Notes under the pieces: model-generated
What the model was told of the DNA's origin: nothing
The model's database searches: none
What the model saw: only the letters and a program-made list of their open reading frames with translations
Shown: in pieces, positions 13,245 through 18,948 of the stretch
Position numbering within the stretch: the stretch's first letter is position 1
How the letters are laid out: the number at the start of each line of letters is the position of its first letter
Made by a program: the position numbers and the translations under genes
From: a virus
Direction: 5' to 3' (one strand)
IMG/VR virus record: IMGVR_UViG_3300020451_000755
Span: 1-27,155 of that record
DNA: 27,155 nucleotides

Positions 13245-13432
13245 TGACAAACTTAGAATCAGATGCTAGGGATGTTATGGAACAAATCCAAATGGCAGAG
13301 TCAAGGCATATGCAGATGGGTGCATTATGTTCCTACCTACTTCAATATCCTGACATGACAATTAGAGACTTTTTTGGTATGGCAGCGGCAGATATAGAAG
13401 AGGAAGCAGAAGAGTTGGGGTATTACGAATAA
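13244..13432 (+). CDS. Small acidic hypothetical protein
   Basis: A 62-aa protein, fifth in the 12369-13614 unit. TAATG overlaps at both ends (13244 and 13432) and an AGGAGGGAG ribosome binding site just upstream make it well supported. Met-rich helical centre (residues 18-32) and acidic C-terminus. No motif recognised. Confidence 0.66.
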   Translation: MTNLESDARDVMEQIQMAESRHMQMGALCSYLLQYPDMTIRDFFGMAAADIEEEAEELGYYE

Positions 13433-13614
13433 TGGAAAACTACTTAAACCTTTTTGAGCATATCCCCGAAGACGAGCATAATCACATTTCTAACAAGATT
13501 TGGGAAGCACTTGATCGAGCAGGGATTAAATTAAGCCAAGATGCGGAGTTAGCCGTTCGTATTTACGATGATAACTATGAAGGCGAATATGATGGCTCGG
13601 ATTATGACAGTTAA
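13432..13614 (+). CDS. Small acidic hypothetical protein
   Basis: A 60-aa protein, last of the unit. Residues 20-45 suggest a helix-strand pair; the tail (about 46-60) is almost all Asp, Glu, Tyr, Gly and Ser. The stop TAA (13612-13614) lies in the centre of the cassette G palindrome, so the C-terminal Asp-Ser codons are part of that element. Function not recognised. Confidence 0.64.
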   Translation: MENYLNLFEHIPEDEHNHISNKIWEALDRAGIKLSQDAELAVRIYDDNYEGEYDGSDYDS

Positions 13615-13668
13615 TTAAGTGTCACACACCCTCTACACAGAGGGTTTTTTATTCGTTATAATAAAGGT
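13606..13668 (+). promoter_or_regulatory. Intergenic cassette G with very short leader
   Basis: GACAGTTAATTAAGTGTC at 13606-13623 with the stop codon in its centre, then the terminator, then TATAAT at 13657-13662. The next ATG is at 13669, only 6 nt after the -10; all other cassettes have 21-37 nt. Transcription should start at or next to the A of ATG. Confidence 0.75.
13628..13650 (+). terminator. Intrinsic terminator in cassette G
   Basis: CCCTCT (13629-13634), ACAC loop, AGAGGG (13639-13644), six T (13645-13650). A clean rho-independent terminator ending the 12369-13614 unit. Confidence 0.9.
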
Positions 13669-14595
13669 ATGAAAAACACACACCTAGAACATCCAGAAGA
13701 CACAATCCTAACAGGGGATTTATCCGTGCTAGATTGGTTTACTGGTGGTGGGAACATCTCATTAAAATATGATGGTGCACCCGCAGTTGTATGGGGTAAT
13801 CATCCCAAGACTCACAGATTTTTCGTGGGTACTAAAAGCGTCTTTAACAAGGTCAAAATCAAGATCAATTACTCACACAAGGATATTGACGCAAATCACA
13901 CAGGAGAAGTTGCAAAGATTCTTCATGCGTGTTTCGACCACATACCACACCATCTAGGTTATATGGTTTTTCAGGGGGACTTTATTGGTTTTGGTGGTTC
14001 TGATGAATACAAACCTAATACCTTAACATATAAATTCCCTGACGTGGTAGATCAAAAGATCATTATTGCACCTCACACGCAGTACATCACCACACAGTGC
14101 ACAGACAATCTTGCAAATGCTGAAGCACACCCTATGAAATCTTTTCCATATTATTACAACTGGGAAAAGATGGACGACTGTTTATTCATCAGAGCAGAAG
14201 TCAAGGAGAGAGAAAACGATCCAATATCTAACTTAAAACCGTCTATTGATTTCATTAGACATATGGCGAAGGGGATCCAGTTCGTAGATAATAAAACCGC
14301 TAAAGAGTTAAAGAAACAAATAAATAAAGACTATAGGGAAGGGAAAGAAGTGGATCCCGTTAACTACGGGATTCATGGAAGGTTGATAAACTACTGGAAG
14401 TTAGTTCAAGAAACTAAAGCGGACGTTATGAGCAGATTAACTCACAGCGATCCAGTTCAAGCATACTTAGGTTATGACAAGCACATAGGCGAAGGATTCG
14501 TAATGACGAATAAATTCGGTATGCACAAATTAGTTTATAGACATATTTTCTCATACGCAAATTTTAATAGTGGTCGCTTTGTGCCAGTTGGTTAA
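13669..14595 (+). CDS. Putative covalent nucleotidyltransferase (ligase-motif protein)
   Basis: A 308-aa protein of a family common in cyanophages and usually annotated hypothetical. Several segments match the order of DNA/RNA ligase and capping-enzyme motifs: K33-Y-D35-G36 (motif I KxDG, candidate nucleotidyl lysine), FVGTKS (52-57), FQGDFIGFG (101-109, motif III-like), EGFVMTN (275-281, motif IV-like), HKLVY (286-290, weak motif V: KLV rather than KxK). Ligase or other nucleotidyl transfer activity is inference; the weak motif V and lack of an evident partner domain leave room for a non-catalytic relative. Its promoter lies so close to ATG 13669 that the mRNA would be leaderless; AAAGG is just 1-2 nt before the ATG. 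The stop is at the cassette H palindrome. Confidence 0.75.
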   Translation: MKNTHLEHPEDTILTGDLSVLDWFTGGGNISLKYDGAPAVVWGNHPKTHRFFVGTKSVFNKVKIKINYSHKDIDANHTGEVAKILHACFDHIPHHLGYMVFQGDFIGFGGSDEYKPNTLTYKFPDVVDQKIIIAPHTQYITTQCTDNLANAEAHPMKSFPYYYNWEKMDDCLFIRAEVKERENDPISNLKPSIDFIRHMAKGIQFVDNKTAKELKKQINKDYREGKEVDPVNYGIHGRLINYWKLVQETKADVMSRLTHSDPVQAYLGYDKHIGEGFVMTNKFGMHKLVYRHIFSYANFNSGRFVPVG

Positions 14596-14660
14596 AGTGT
14601 CCACTACTTTCCCATTCGTTGTTAATGGGTACTATAATTAAGACATACACACGGAGGCAA
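14584..14660 (+). promoter_or_regulatory. Intergenic cassette H
   Basis: Half-degraded palindrome CCAGTTGGTTAAAGTGTCC at 14584-14602 containing the stop codon. Hairpin CCCATT 14611-14616 / AATGGG 14624-14629; TATAAT 14633-14638; ACGGAGG ribosome site before ATG 14661. From TTTCCCATTCG through CATACACA it repeats cassette F almost exactly. Confidence 0.8.
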
Positions 14661-14945
14661 ATGCCAAAACCTGAAATTCATTACTCGCACTCTTTCGGAA
14701 TGGGATTCTGGATTGCTGAAGATGGACTTCTTATGAGTTGTCCCGCAATGGAAGATGCAGAAGGACGTACAACTATGGACGTTGAAAATGCGATTGCTGT
14801 TTCTGAATGGGACGATCCATCAGTTTACACACCCGACCATCTCTTAGCACTGGCAGACATTGCCCAGATATGCACCCTTAAAAGGGACTATGTAAATATC
14901 GGTTATTATGCCGAAAGATTCGGGAGGTCTTATGCAACCGCTTGA
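14661..14945 (+). CDS. Small hypothetical protein
   Basis: A 94-aa protein with a hydrophobic, Gly-rich N-terminal part (HSFGMGFWIAEDGLLMS, residues 9-25) and a helical second half around LLALADIAQICTL. No true membrane segment. ATG 14661 has CGGAGG 3-8 nt upstream; the frame extends to 14619, but only across the promoter. It overlaps the next gene by 14 nt. Function not recognised. Confidence 0.66.
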   Translation: MPKPEIHYSHSFGMGFWIAEDGLLMSCPAMEDAEGRTTMDVENAIAVSEWDDPSVYTPDHLLALADIAQICTLKRDYVNIGYYAERFGRSYATA

Positions 14946-15069
14946 TCCAGAAGTTTACGCAGAACTTCTTAAAGTCTATGAGGACAAAGATTACAATTTG
15001 ATCGTAGACTACAAAAATTACACATCTACATTCGTTCTTAAGGAGGAACCCAAAAATGACAGGAATTGA
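14932..15069 (+). CDS. Small hypothetical protein
   Basis: A 45-aa protein with GGGAGG 4-9 nt before ATG 14932, overlapping its neighbours on both sides by 14 nt. Predicted helix-strand-strand (residues 6-38). Small size is offset by the good ribosome site and coupling. No function recognised. Confidence 0.62.
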   Translation: MQPLDPEVYAELLKVYEDKDYNLIVDYKNYTSTFVLKEEPKNDRN

Positions 15070-15214
15070 ACTTTTAATATTAGTTGGCGGTTGCTATGCA
15101 TTATATACGGTAGGCATGGCAATTGCAACCGAACTTGACTATCGTCGTTTTAATCGTTCGGAGTTAAAAGAACTCAGAAGAAAGAATGATGAATTATTAG
15201 CAGGTCTCAAGTAG
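15056..15214 (+). CDS. Small single-pass membrane protein
   Basis: A 52-aa protein with one N-terminal hydrophobic segment (residues 4-24, ELLILVGGCYALYTVGMAIA) and a basic tail (DYRRFNRSELKELRRK), implying N-out/C-in by the positive-inside rule. AAGGAGG about 9 nt upstream is the best ribosome site in the region. Possible roles include holin-like, superinfection or envelope functions; none is supported directly. It ends at the cassette I palindrome. Confidence 0.72.
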   Translation: MTGIELLILVGGCYALYTVGMAIATELDYRRFNRSELKELRRKNDELLAGLK

Positions 15215-15295
15215 ACAGTTAAATAAGTGTCCACTCAACCCCCATTCACTGGGGGTTTTCTATTATAATAAACATATACACAAAAAGGAGCATCA
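15212..15295 (+). promoter_or_regulatory. Intergenic cassette I
   Basis: TAGACAGTTAAATAAGTGTC then CACT at 15212-15235, beginning with the stop codon. Terminator AACCCCC 15237-15243 / GGGGGTT 15251-15257 plus T's. TATAAT 15264-15269; ATATACACAAAAAGGAG before ATG 15296. Confidence 0.82.
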
Positions 15296-15514
15296 ATGCA
15301 ACTCACACCAATCGCATCAAACATGACCGAGGTTGAAACAAAAGAAGCAAGAATTTTGTTTTCATACCGCACACCTGTTGCTGCTTACATCTTCGGTGAA
15401 GGATTCGTAAAAACAGAGCAGTTTTGGTCAGTAACAACTTCACGCCATATCAACAAGTGGGGTGCTAGAGATGGAAAAGAAATTCCACAATCAAGACTGG
15501 ATTCACTGGTATGA
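15296..15514 (+). CDS. Small cyanophage hypothetical protein
   Basis: A 72-aa beta-rich protein with ILFSYRTPVAAY (residues 20-31), then WSVTTSRHINKW (44-55), a pattern familiar from many cyanophage small proteins without a known role. AAAAGGAG precedes ATG 15296. The stop overlaps the next start (ATGA at 15511-15514). Confidence 0.72.
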   Translation: MQLTPIASNMTEVETKEARILFSYRTPVAAYIFGEGFVKTEQFWSVTTSRHINKWGARDGKEIPQSRLDSLV

Positions 15515-15675
15515 GTTACACTAAAAACGAAATCGCTCTGGAGACTTTTCAGAGCGACATTAACAAACTTTTTTACTACATCGGTGAAGAAGGCGACCAA
15601 GTACCGTTTGAATCTCTCACACGATTTAACCGTTATTGTACAAACTTTATTAATTCTTTGGAGATTGAATCATGA
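15511..15675 (+). CDS. Small hypothetical protein
   Basis: A 54-aa, mostly helical protein with aromatic residues throughout (FQSDINKLFYYIG, FNRYCTNFINSL). ATGA overlaps at both ends (15511-15514 and 15672-15675) couple it to its neighbours. No strong ribosome site, consistent with re-initiation. Function not recognised. Confidence 0.63.
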   Translation: MSYTKNEIALETFQSDINKLFYYIGEEGDQVPFESLTRFNRYCTNFINSLEIES

Positions 15676-15854
15676 AATGGGAACGTGAATTGACAATGAC
15701 TGAAGCAGAGGAATCAGTCCTCGTAAAAATGGGACAATTTTTTATAGAGAATGGATGGGTTGACGCAGAATCAGAAAATGACTTTGACACACTGATTGAA
15801 AAAATATGCGAACCCGCACCATGGGATTATGTACCAAAACATGCTCTCAAGTAG
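15672..15854 (+). CDS. Small acidic hypothetical protein
   Basis: A 60-aa acidic protein, third in the unit behind cassette I. The stop is embedded in CTCAAGTAGACAGTTAA, the same 17 bases as at the end of the 15056 gene, so its C-terminal Leu-Lys and stop seem to have been copied with the cassette. No motif recognised. Confidence 0.63.
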   Translation: MKWERELTMTEAEESVLVKMGQFFIENGWVDAESENDFDTLIEKICEPAPWDYVPKHALK

Positions 15855-15937
15855 ACAGTTAACAAAGTGCACACTAAACCCCCTTTTCTGGGGGAATAGT
15901 GTTTATAATAGTAGTATAAACAAAAGGAGATCCATCC
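15852..15937 (+). promoter_or_regulatory. Intergenic cassette J
   Basis: TAGACAGTTAACAAAGTGCACACT at 15852-15875 (one half degraded: GTGCACACT for GTGTCCACT). Hairpin CCCCC 15879-15883 / GGGGG 15890-15894 without a T run. TATAAT 15904-15909, TATAAACAAAAGGAG, ATG 15938. Confidence 0.8.
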
Positions 15938-16228
15938 ATGAATCAAACAGAAAGACTAATCAACAGAATCAGAGAAGTAGACAACTTTAACGACGTAGCA
16001 GAATTATGCGAAGACTTCTCAACTTTCGTTGATGAGATTCAAGAATGGGGAGTACAAGCAATCGCCAAAGTTGAACTTTACTCTGGTAAAAGAATTGAGA
16101 AGAATGGCAGAATGGAATGGGAACTCAATCAGGATTTAGATTACAAACTACTTGATCAGTTTTTCAGTTCATTTGGTTACACTAAATCAAATCCACATCC
16201 CGCAGGAAACTACGCACACCTAAGATAG
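15938..16228 (+). CDS. Small hypothetical protein
   Basis: A 96-aa mixed-charge protein with a good AAAAGGAGA ribosome site, alone in its unit between cassettes J and K. It is helical at residues 3-40, then strand-rich through WELNQDLDYKLLDQFF. The C-terminus (HPAGNYAHLR) is polar. No family recognised. Confidence 0.68.
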   Translation: MNQTERLINRIREVDNFNDVAELCEDFSTFVDEIQEWGVQAIAKVELYSGKRIEKNGRMEWELNQDLDYKLLDQFFSSFGYTKSNPHPAGNYAHLR

Positions 16229-16233
16229 ACCAG

Positions 16234-16332
16234 TAGTGGACAGTCGAACAAACTGTCCACTATTTTCCCAAAAGAGACAAAAAATTGTTTATAATAGAAG
16301 TATAAACAAAGTTCAAAACAAATTTAAAAATT
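16234..16332 (+). promoter_or_regulatory. Intergenic cassette K (longest palindrome)
   Basis: TAGTGGACAGT (16234-16244) / ACTGTCCACTA (16252-16262), 11 bp perfect with loop CGAACAA, then TTTT: an intrinsic terminator. No second GC hairpin. TATAAT 16290-16295, TATAAACAAA leader, ATG 16333. Here the palindrome lies after the stop codon rather than over it. Confidence 0.85.
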
Positions 16333-16509
16333 ATGTTCATTCAAAAATTCATCGAAGTTCCAAACACAGATATTAAAGAAGAAGTTACAAACGACTTCGG
16401 ATTCGACCTATGTTACGACATGGCACAACAGTTCGGACATGCTCAGTTAGTCTGGTATGCTCTTAACGGTAATAGAGTTGTAGAAGGAGAATATACAGAC
16501 AAAGATTAA
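16333..16509 (+). CDS. Small hypothetical protein
   Basis: A 58-aa protein behind the cassette K promoter; no clear Shine-Dalgarno. It begins MFIQKFIEVP and is acidic overall, with aromatic and His residues in the middle (CYDMAQQFGHAQLVWYAL). Accepted because it fills the only space between a promoter and the next hairpin-promoter. Function not recognised. Confidence 0.58.
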   Translation: MFIQKFIEVPNTDIKEEVTNDFGFDLCYDMAQQFGHAQLVWYALNGNRVVEGEYTDKD

Positions 16510-16574
16510 TCTTCTTTGGGGGTTGTAAAATACCCCTTTATCCTTTATAATTGTACTATACACAAACAAACATT
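16510..16574 (+). promoter_or_regulatory. Intergenic hairpin-promoter L (no palindrome)
   Basis: Hairpin GGGGT 16519-16523 / ACCCC 16532-16536 followed by TTT, then TATAAT 16546-16551 and TATACACAAACAAA. The conserved palindrome is missing, so hairpin-promoter and palindrome are separable parts. Confidence 0.75.
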
Positions 16575-17003
16575 ATGATCTTTTCAGAAACCGAACAACT
16601 TGCAGTAGACACATTCGTTGAACTACAGGATCAGGTTAAAGCATTTGGTCTCCACAACTTTGAGAGAGAAGAGAGACTTTTATTCAAACAAGGAAGAGAA
16701 CTTTTGGAACAAGCAAAAAAACAAGCATCTCAGAAGAAAACACCATACACAGATATGGAAACAGAATGCTTATTAAATGCATACTTACTGAATCATGCAG
16801 ATATGGAGAAAGCAAGGACTGTTTTCTTTAGAGAGTTTCCAAACACTAAGCATAGCACCTCTTCAGTCTGGCAGAAGATCAGTAGAATCAGAACGTTAGA
16901 CAACCTATTTCCAGAGGATACAGAATGGGACACAGATCTACAGGTTAGAACCATGTGCGGAGAATACAACTACTACCACGGAGAGAAGAGGTTCGCAGTA
17001 TGA
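16575..17003 (+). CDS. Putative SANT/Myb-like DNA-binding protein
   Basis: A 142-aa protein. Residues 1-52 are helical and charged (coiled coil likely at 28-52). Residues 57-109 resemble a SANT/Myb-type three-helix unit: YTDMETECLLNAYL, then FFREFPN and SSVWQKISRIRTLD, with Trp 99 in the third helix. DNA binding is inferred from that pattern. ATG 16575 is preferred over an in-frame TTG at 16551, which overlaps the -10. It overlaps the next gene by 4 nt. Confidence 0.68.
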   Translation: MIFSETEQLAVDTFVELQDQVKAFGLHNFEREERLLFKQGRELLEQAKKQASQKKTPYTDMETECLLNAYLLNHADMEKARTVFFREFPNTKHSTSSVWQKISRIRTLDNLFPEDTEWDTDLQVRTMCGEYNYYHGEKRFAV

Positions 17004-17197
17004 GATTAATTATGGCAAGCGATCTCAAATCCAGAGATCGCAGGTGGGTTACATATTCCAACACTGGGACATATGTAAGCATCCAACCACACCTCCCCAC
17101 TGCTGAACTGGCAAACTATTGGAACCCATATTACACAGGCGAACCATTACCCCCATGCCCAGTATCAGGACACCCGCAGAGCACTAATTATTATTAG
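17000..17197 (+). CDS. Small Pro/Tyr-rich hypothetical protein
   Basis: A 65-aa protein starting in an ATGA overlap (17000-17003). The first half is basic with beta character (RRWVTYSNTGTYVS); the second is rich in Pro, Tyr and Asn (NPYYTGEPLPPCP). No motif recognised. It ends inside a 7-bp stem (GCACTAA 17181-17187 / TTAGTGC 17198-17204) without a T run. Confidence 0.6.
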   Translation: MRLIMASDLKSRDRRWVTYSNTGTYVSIQPHLPTAELANYWNPYYTGEPLPPCPVSGHPQSTNYY

Positions 17198-17282
17198 TTA
17201 GTGCAGTGGCAGTATGCCGACCCCGTATATAAAACGGGTAGGTACCGATAAGCTATAAACGACCCGATTCGAGAGGTAAATA
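17198..17282 (+). promoter_or_regulatory. Leader with hairpin and possible promoter
   Basis: CCCGT 17222-17226 / ACGGG 17234-17238 hairpin (loop ATATAAA), and TATAAA at 17254-17259, 23 nt before the TTG start at 17283. GAGAGGT at 17271-17277 is a fair ribosome site. Confidence 0.45.
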
Positions 17283-17519
17283 TTGAACGTTATACATAAA
17301 GTCAAAACCCATACGAAATCCAATACGATTTTTCATGATATGCAAAAAAATCCCGCAGAAAATTTTTCGCCTGTAGAGGTCGATCCCATAACTGGGAACT
17401 TCATGATTGATCTGCCTGAGTGGATGGTTAACGATATGGGGTGGTATGAGGGAACTATGCTACAATTAGACATATCCTCAGATAACGAATTAATCTTAAA
17501 AGAAAAAGAAGATGATTAA
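17283..17519 (+). CDS. AbrB/SpoVT-like DNA-binding protein
   Basis: A 78-aa protein whose residues 32-75 follow the AbrB/MazE swapped-hairpin pattern: VDPITGNFMIDLPEWMVNDM, G-W-Y-E-G, then a hydrophobic strand and ELILKEKE. These small dimers bind DNA as transition-state or antitoxin-type regulators. The start is TTG 17283, with GAGAGGT suitably placed; an in-frame ATG at 17340 would remove 19 basic residues and lacks a ribosome site. It overlaps the next gene by 8 nt. It lies about 210 bp upstream of the palindrome-bearing promoter at 17731, making it a candidate (unproven) regulator of that promoter. Confidence 0.72.
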   Translation: MNVIHKVKTHTKSNTIFHDMQKNPAENFSPVEVDPITGNFMIDLPEWMVNDMGWYEGTMLQLDISSDNELILKEKEDD

Positions 17520-17730
17520 AGAAACTGATACCATATATCATTTTTACGCAGGTAAGGATTGTATATTACATTCGGTAAAAGAAGAAGATTTCAAAGTTAC
17601 TTGGACTACACTTAAAGCAATGGTTGGTCTAATGCATACATCATATAAAGAAGAAGACCTATCATATACTAAGTTACCTGCACAAAAAATAGAGGTGGAA
17701 AACCCCTCTCTTGATGATCATTCATACTAA
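17512..17730 (+). CDS. Small hypothetical protein coupled to the AbrB-like gene
   Basis: A 72-aa protein overlapping the AbrB-like gene by 8 nt. The N-terminal half is strand-rich (IYHFYAGKDCILHSV), the middle helical (TLKAMVGLMH). No toxin or other family recognised; although the pairing superficially recalls antitoxin-toxin operons, nothing in this protein supports toxin activity. Its stop abuts the -35 of the glycosyltransferase promoter. Confidence 0.65.
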   Translation: MIKETDTIYHFYAGKDCILHSVKEEDFKVTWTTLKAMVGLMHTSYKEEDLSYTKLPAQKIEVENPSLDDHSY

Positions 17731-17759
17731 TTGACAACCACTATATAATAGTGTATGAT
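17731..17759 (+). promoter_or_regulatory. Near-consensus sigma70 promoter with spacer palindrome
   Basis: Perfect -35 TTGACA (17731-17736), 17-bp spacer, TATGAT (17754-17759). The spacer contains CACTAT-ATA-ATAGTG (17739-17753), a 6-bp inverted repeat placed where a repressor dimer would block polymerase. A TATAAT also occurs in the spacer but is too close to this -35. Drives the glycosyltransferase at 17782. Confidence 0.82.
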
Positions 17760-17781
17760 ATGAATGTAATTACAACACATT

Positions 17782-18681
17782 ATGGCTAAAGGATTTACAG
17801 TTAAAGCAAAAACCCCCGTCAAGTCCAAACCAAAAAAGGAAGAATGGGATTATGCTTTAGCAAGACAATTAATAAAAGGAAAAACAGTAGTATTCTGTTT
17901 ACCTGGTAGAGGAGTAAGTTATATCTTTTTAAAGTCATTCGTTCAACTATGTTTTGATCTAGTACAAGCAGGAGCAAGTATTCAGATTTCTCAAGACTAT
18001 AGTTCAATGGTGAACTTTGCAAGATGTAAATGTTTAGGAGCAAACGTTCTTCGTGGTCCTGATCAGATACCTTGGGATGGAAAGTTAAAGTATGATTATC
18101 AGTTATGGATTGATAGTGATATTGTATTCAACTCAGAGAAATTTTATCAACTTGTTCTGATGGCAACACCAGAAGAAGCAATTACGAAGGAAGATGTAGT
18201 ACAGGATATACTTGATAAAGATGGTAATGCTGTATTAGATGCTGATGGTAAAACAGCAAGTCAGGTTATTGGACAGAACCTTAAGGTTGATCCGAGTAAG
18301 GAAAGATCAATTGTTGGTGGTTGGTATTGTACTGAAGATGGTCAAACTACTTCAGTTGCACACTGGTTAGAGGAGGATGATTTCCGATCTAATGGTGGAG
18401 TTATGAATCATGAAACTCTTGAAACAATACAGAAAAGACGCAAACCTTTTACAGTAGACTATACAGGTTTCGGATGGTTGTTGATTAAACATGGAGTATT
18501 TGAGCATCCAGAAATGCCTTATCCATGGTTCGCACCTAAGATGCAGGTCTTTGAATCTGGAGAAGTGCAGGATATGTGCGGAGAGGACGTATCTTTCTGT
18601 CTTGATGCGAAAGAAGCAGGTTTTGAAATCTGGTGCGACCCTCGTATCCGTGTAGGACATGAAAAGACTAGAGTTATTTGA
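17782..18681 (+). CDS. GT-A family glycosyltransferase
   Basis: A 299-aa soluble protein. After a basic tail (residues 1-20), a Rossmann-like GT-A domain begins (TVVFCLPGRG, 35-44). D111-S-D113 in LWIDSDIVF is the metal/nucleotide-sugar-binding DxD. GFGWLLIK (229-236) and GEDVSFC (267-273) are the acceptor-side and catalytic-acid segments, and H293 in VGHEKT is the usual third metal ligand. Family knowledge: transfers a sugar from an NDP-sugar. The phage acceptor could be modified DNA, a virion protein or host envelope glycan; nothing here decides. It lies between a strong promoter and the structural genes, and overlaps the next small ORF by 23 nt. Confidence 0.82.
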   Translation: MAKGFTVKAKTPVKSKPKKEEWDYALARQLIKGKTVVFCLPGRGVSYIFLKSFVQLCFDLVQAGASIQISQDYSSMVNFARCKCLGANVLRGPDQIPWDGKLKYDYQLWIDSDIVFNSEKFYQLVLMATPEEAITKEDVVQDILDKDGNAVLDADGKTASQVIGQNLKVDPSKERSIVGGWYCTEDGQTTSVAHWLEEDDFRSNGGVMNHETLETIQKRRKPFTVDYTGFGWLLIKHGVFEHPEMPYPWFAPKMQVFESGEVQDMCGEDVSFCLDAKEAGFEIWCDPRIRVGHEKTRVI

Positions 18682-18817
18682 TATTAAGGTGGACGGGGAA
18701 CTCGTCTACCAAAACTTAACTGAGGAAGAATACTTCGATACTATGATGGATCTTTCTCAGAAATTTTACAGCGAGGGAACCCCTCGACCTGAATCACTCG
18801 AAACAATACGAAAATAA
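18659..18817 (+). CDS. Small conserved-looking acidic protein
   Basis: A 52-aa protein beginning MKRLELFDIKVDGELVY, strand then helix (EEEYFDTMMDLSQKFY). It overlaps the glycosyltransferase end by 23 nt in another frame. The compact alpha/beta pattern and position between two genes argue that it is real; I believe similar short proteins occur in related cyanophages. Function unknown. Confidence 0.66.
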   Translation: MKRLELFDIKVDGELVYQNLTEEEYFDTMMDLSQKFYSEGTPRPESLETIRK

Positions 18818-18820
18818 ACT

Positions 18821-18943
18821 ATGGCAATGAAAGAAGGAGACAGAAAACCTAAAAAGTCTCGACAAGGAAGAGGTAAGCATTCAAAATATGCCCCCACATC
18901 GCGTAACTCGGCTCGTAAGAGATACAGAGGACAGGGGAGATAA
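18821..18943 (+). CDS. Tiny highly basic protein
   Basis: A 40-aa protein in which about 15 of 40 residues are Lys or Arg, with only one Glu and one Asp. GKHSKYAPTSRNSARKRYRG near the C-terminus recalls small nucleic-acid-binding tails. It starts 3 nt after the previous stop (AAGGAG lies within its own 5' end) and ends 5 nt before the next gene. Its charge is opposite to the acidic small proteins upstream. Function unknown; RNA or DNA binding is inference. Confidence 0.66.
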   Translation: MAMKEGDRKPKKSRQGRGKHSKYAPTSRNSARKRYRGQGR

Positions 18944-18948
18944 CTTAG

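Noticed and set aside
17200-17282. tRNA-like sequence with GATTCGA
   Set aside because: The T-loop-like bases have no proper flanking stem and no acceptor stem can be formed.
17283-17730. AbrB-like gene plus neighbour as a toxin-antitoxin pair
   Set aside because: The overlap and order fit, but the second protein shows no toxin motif, and AbrB-like single regulators are common in cyanophages.
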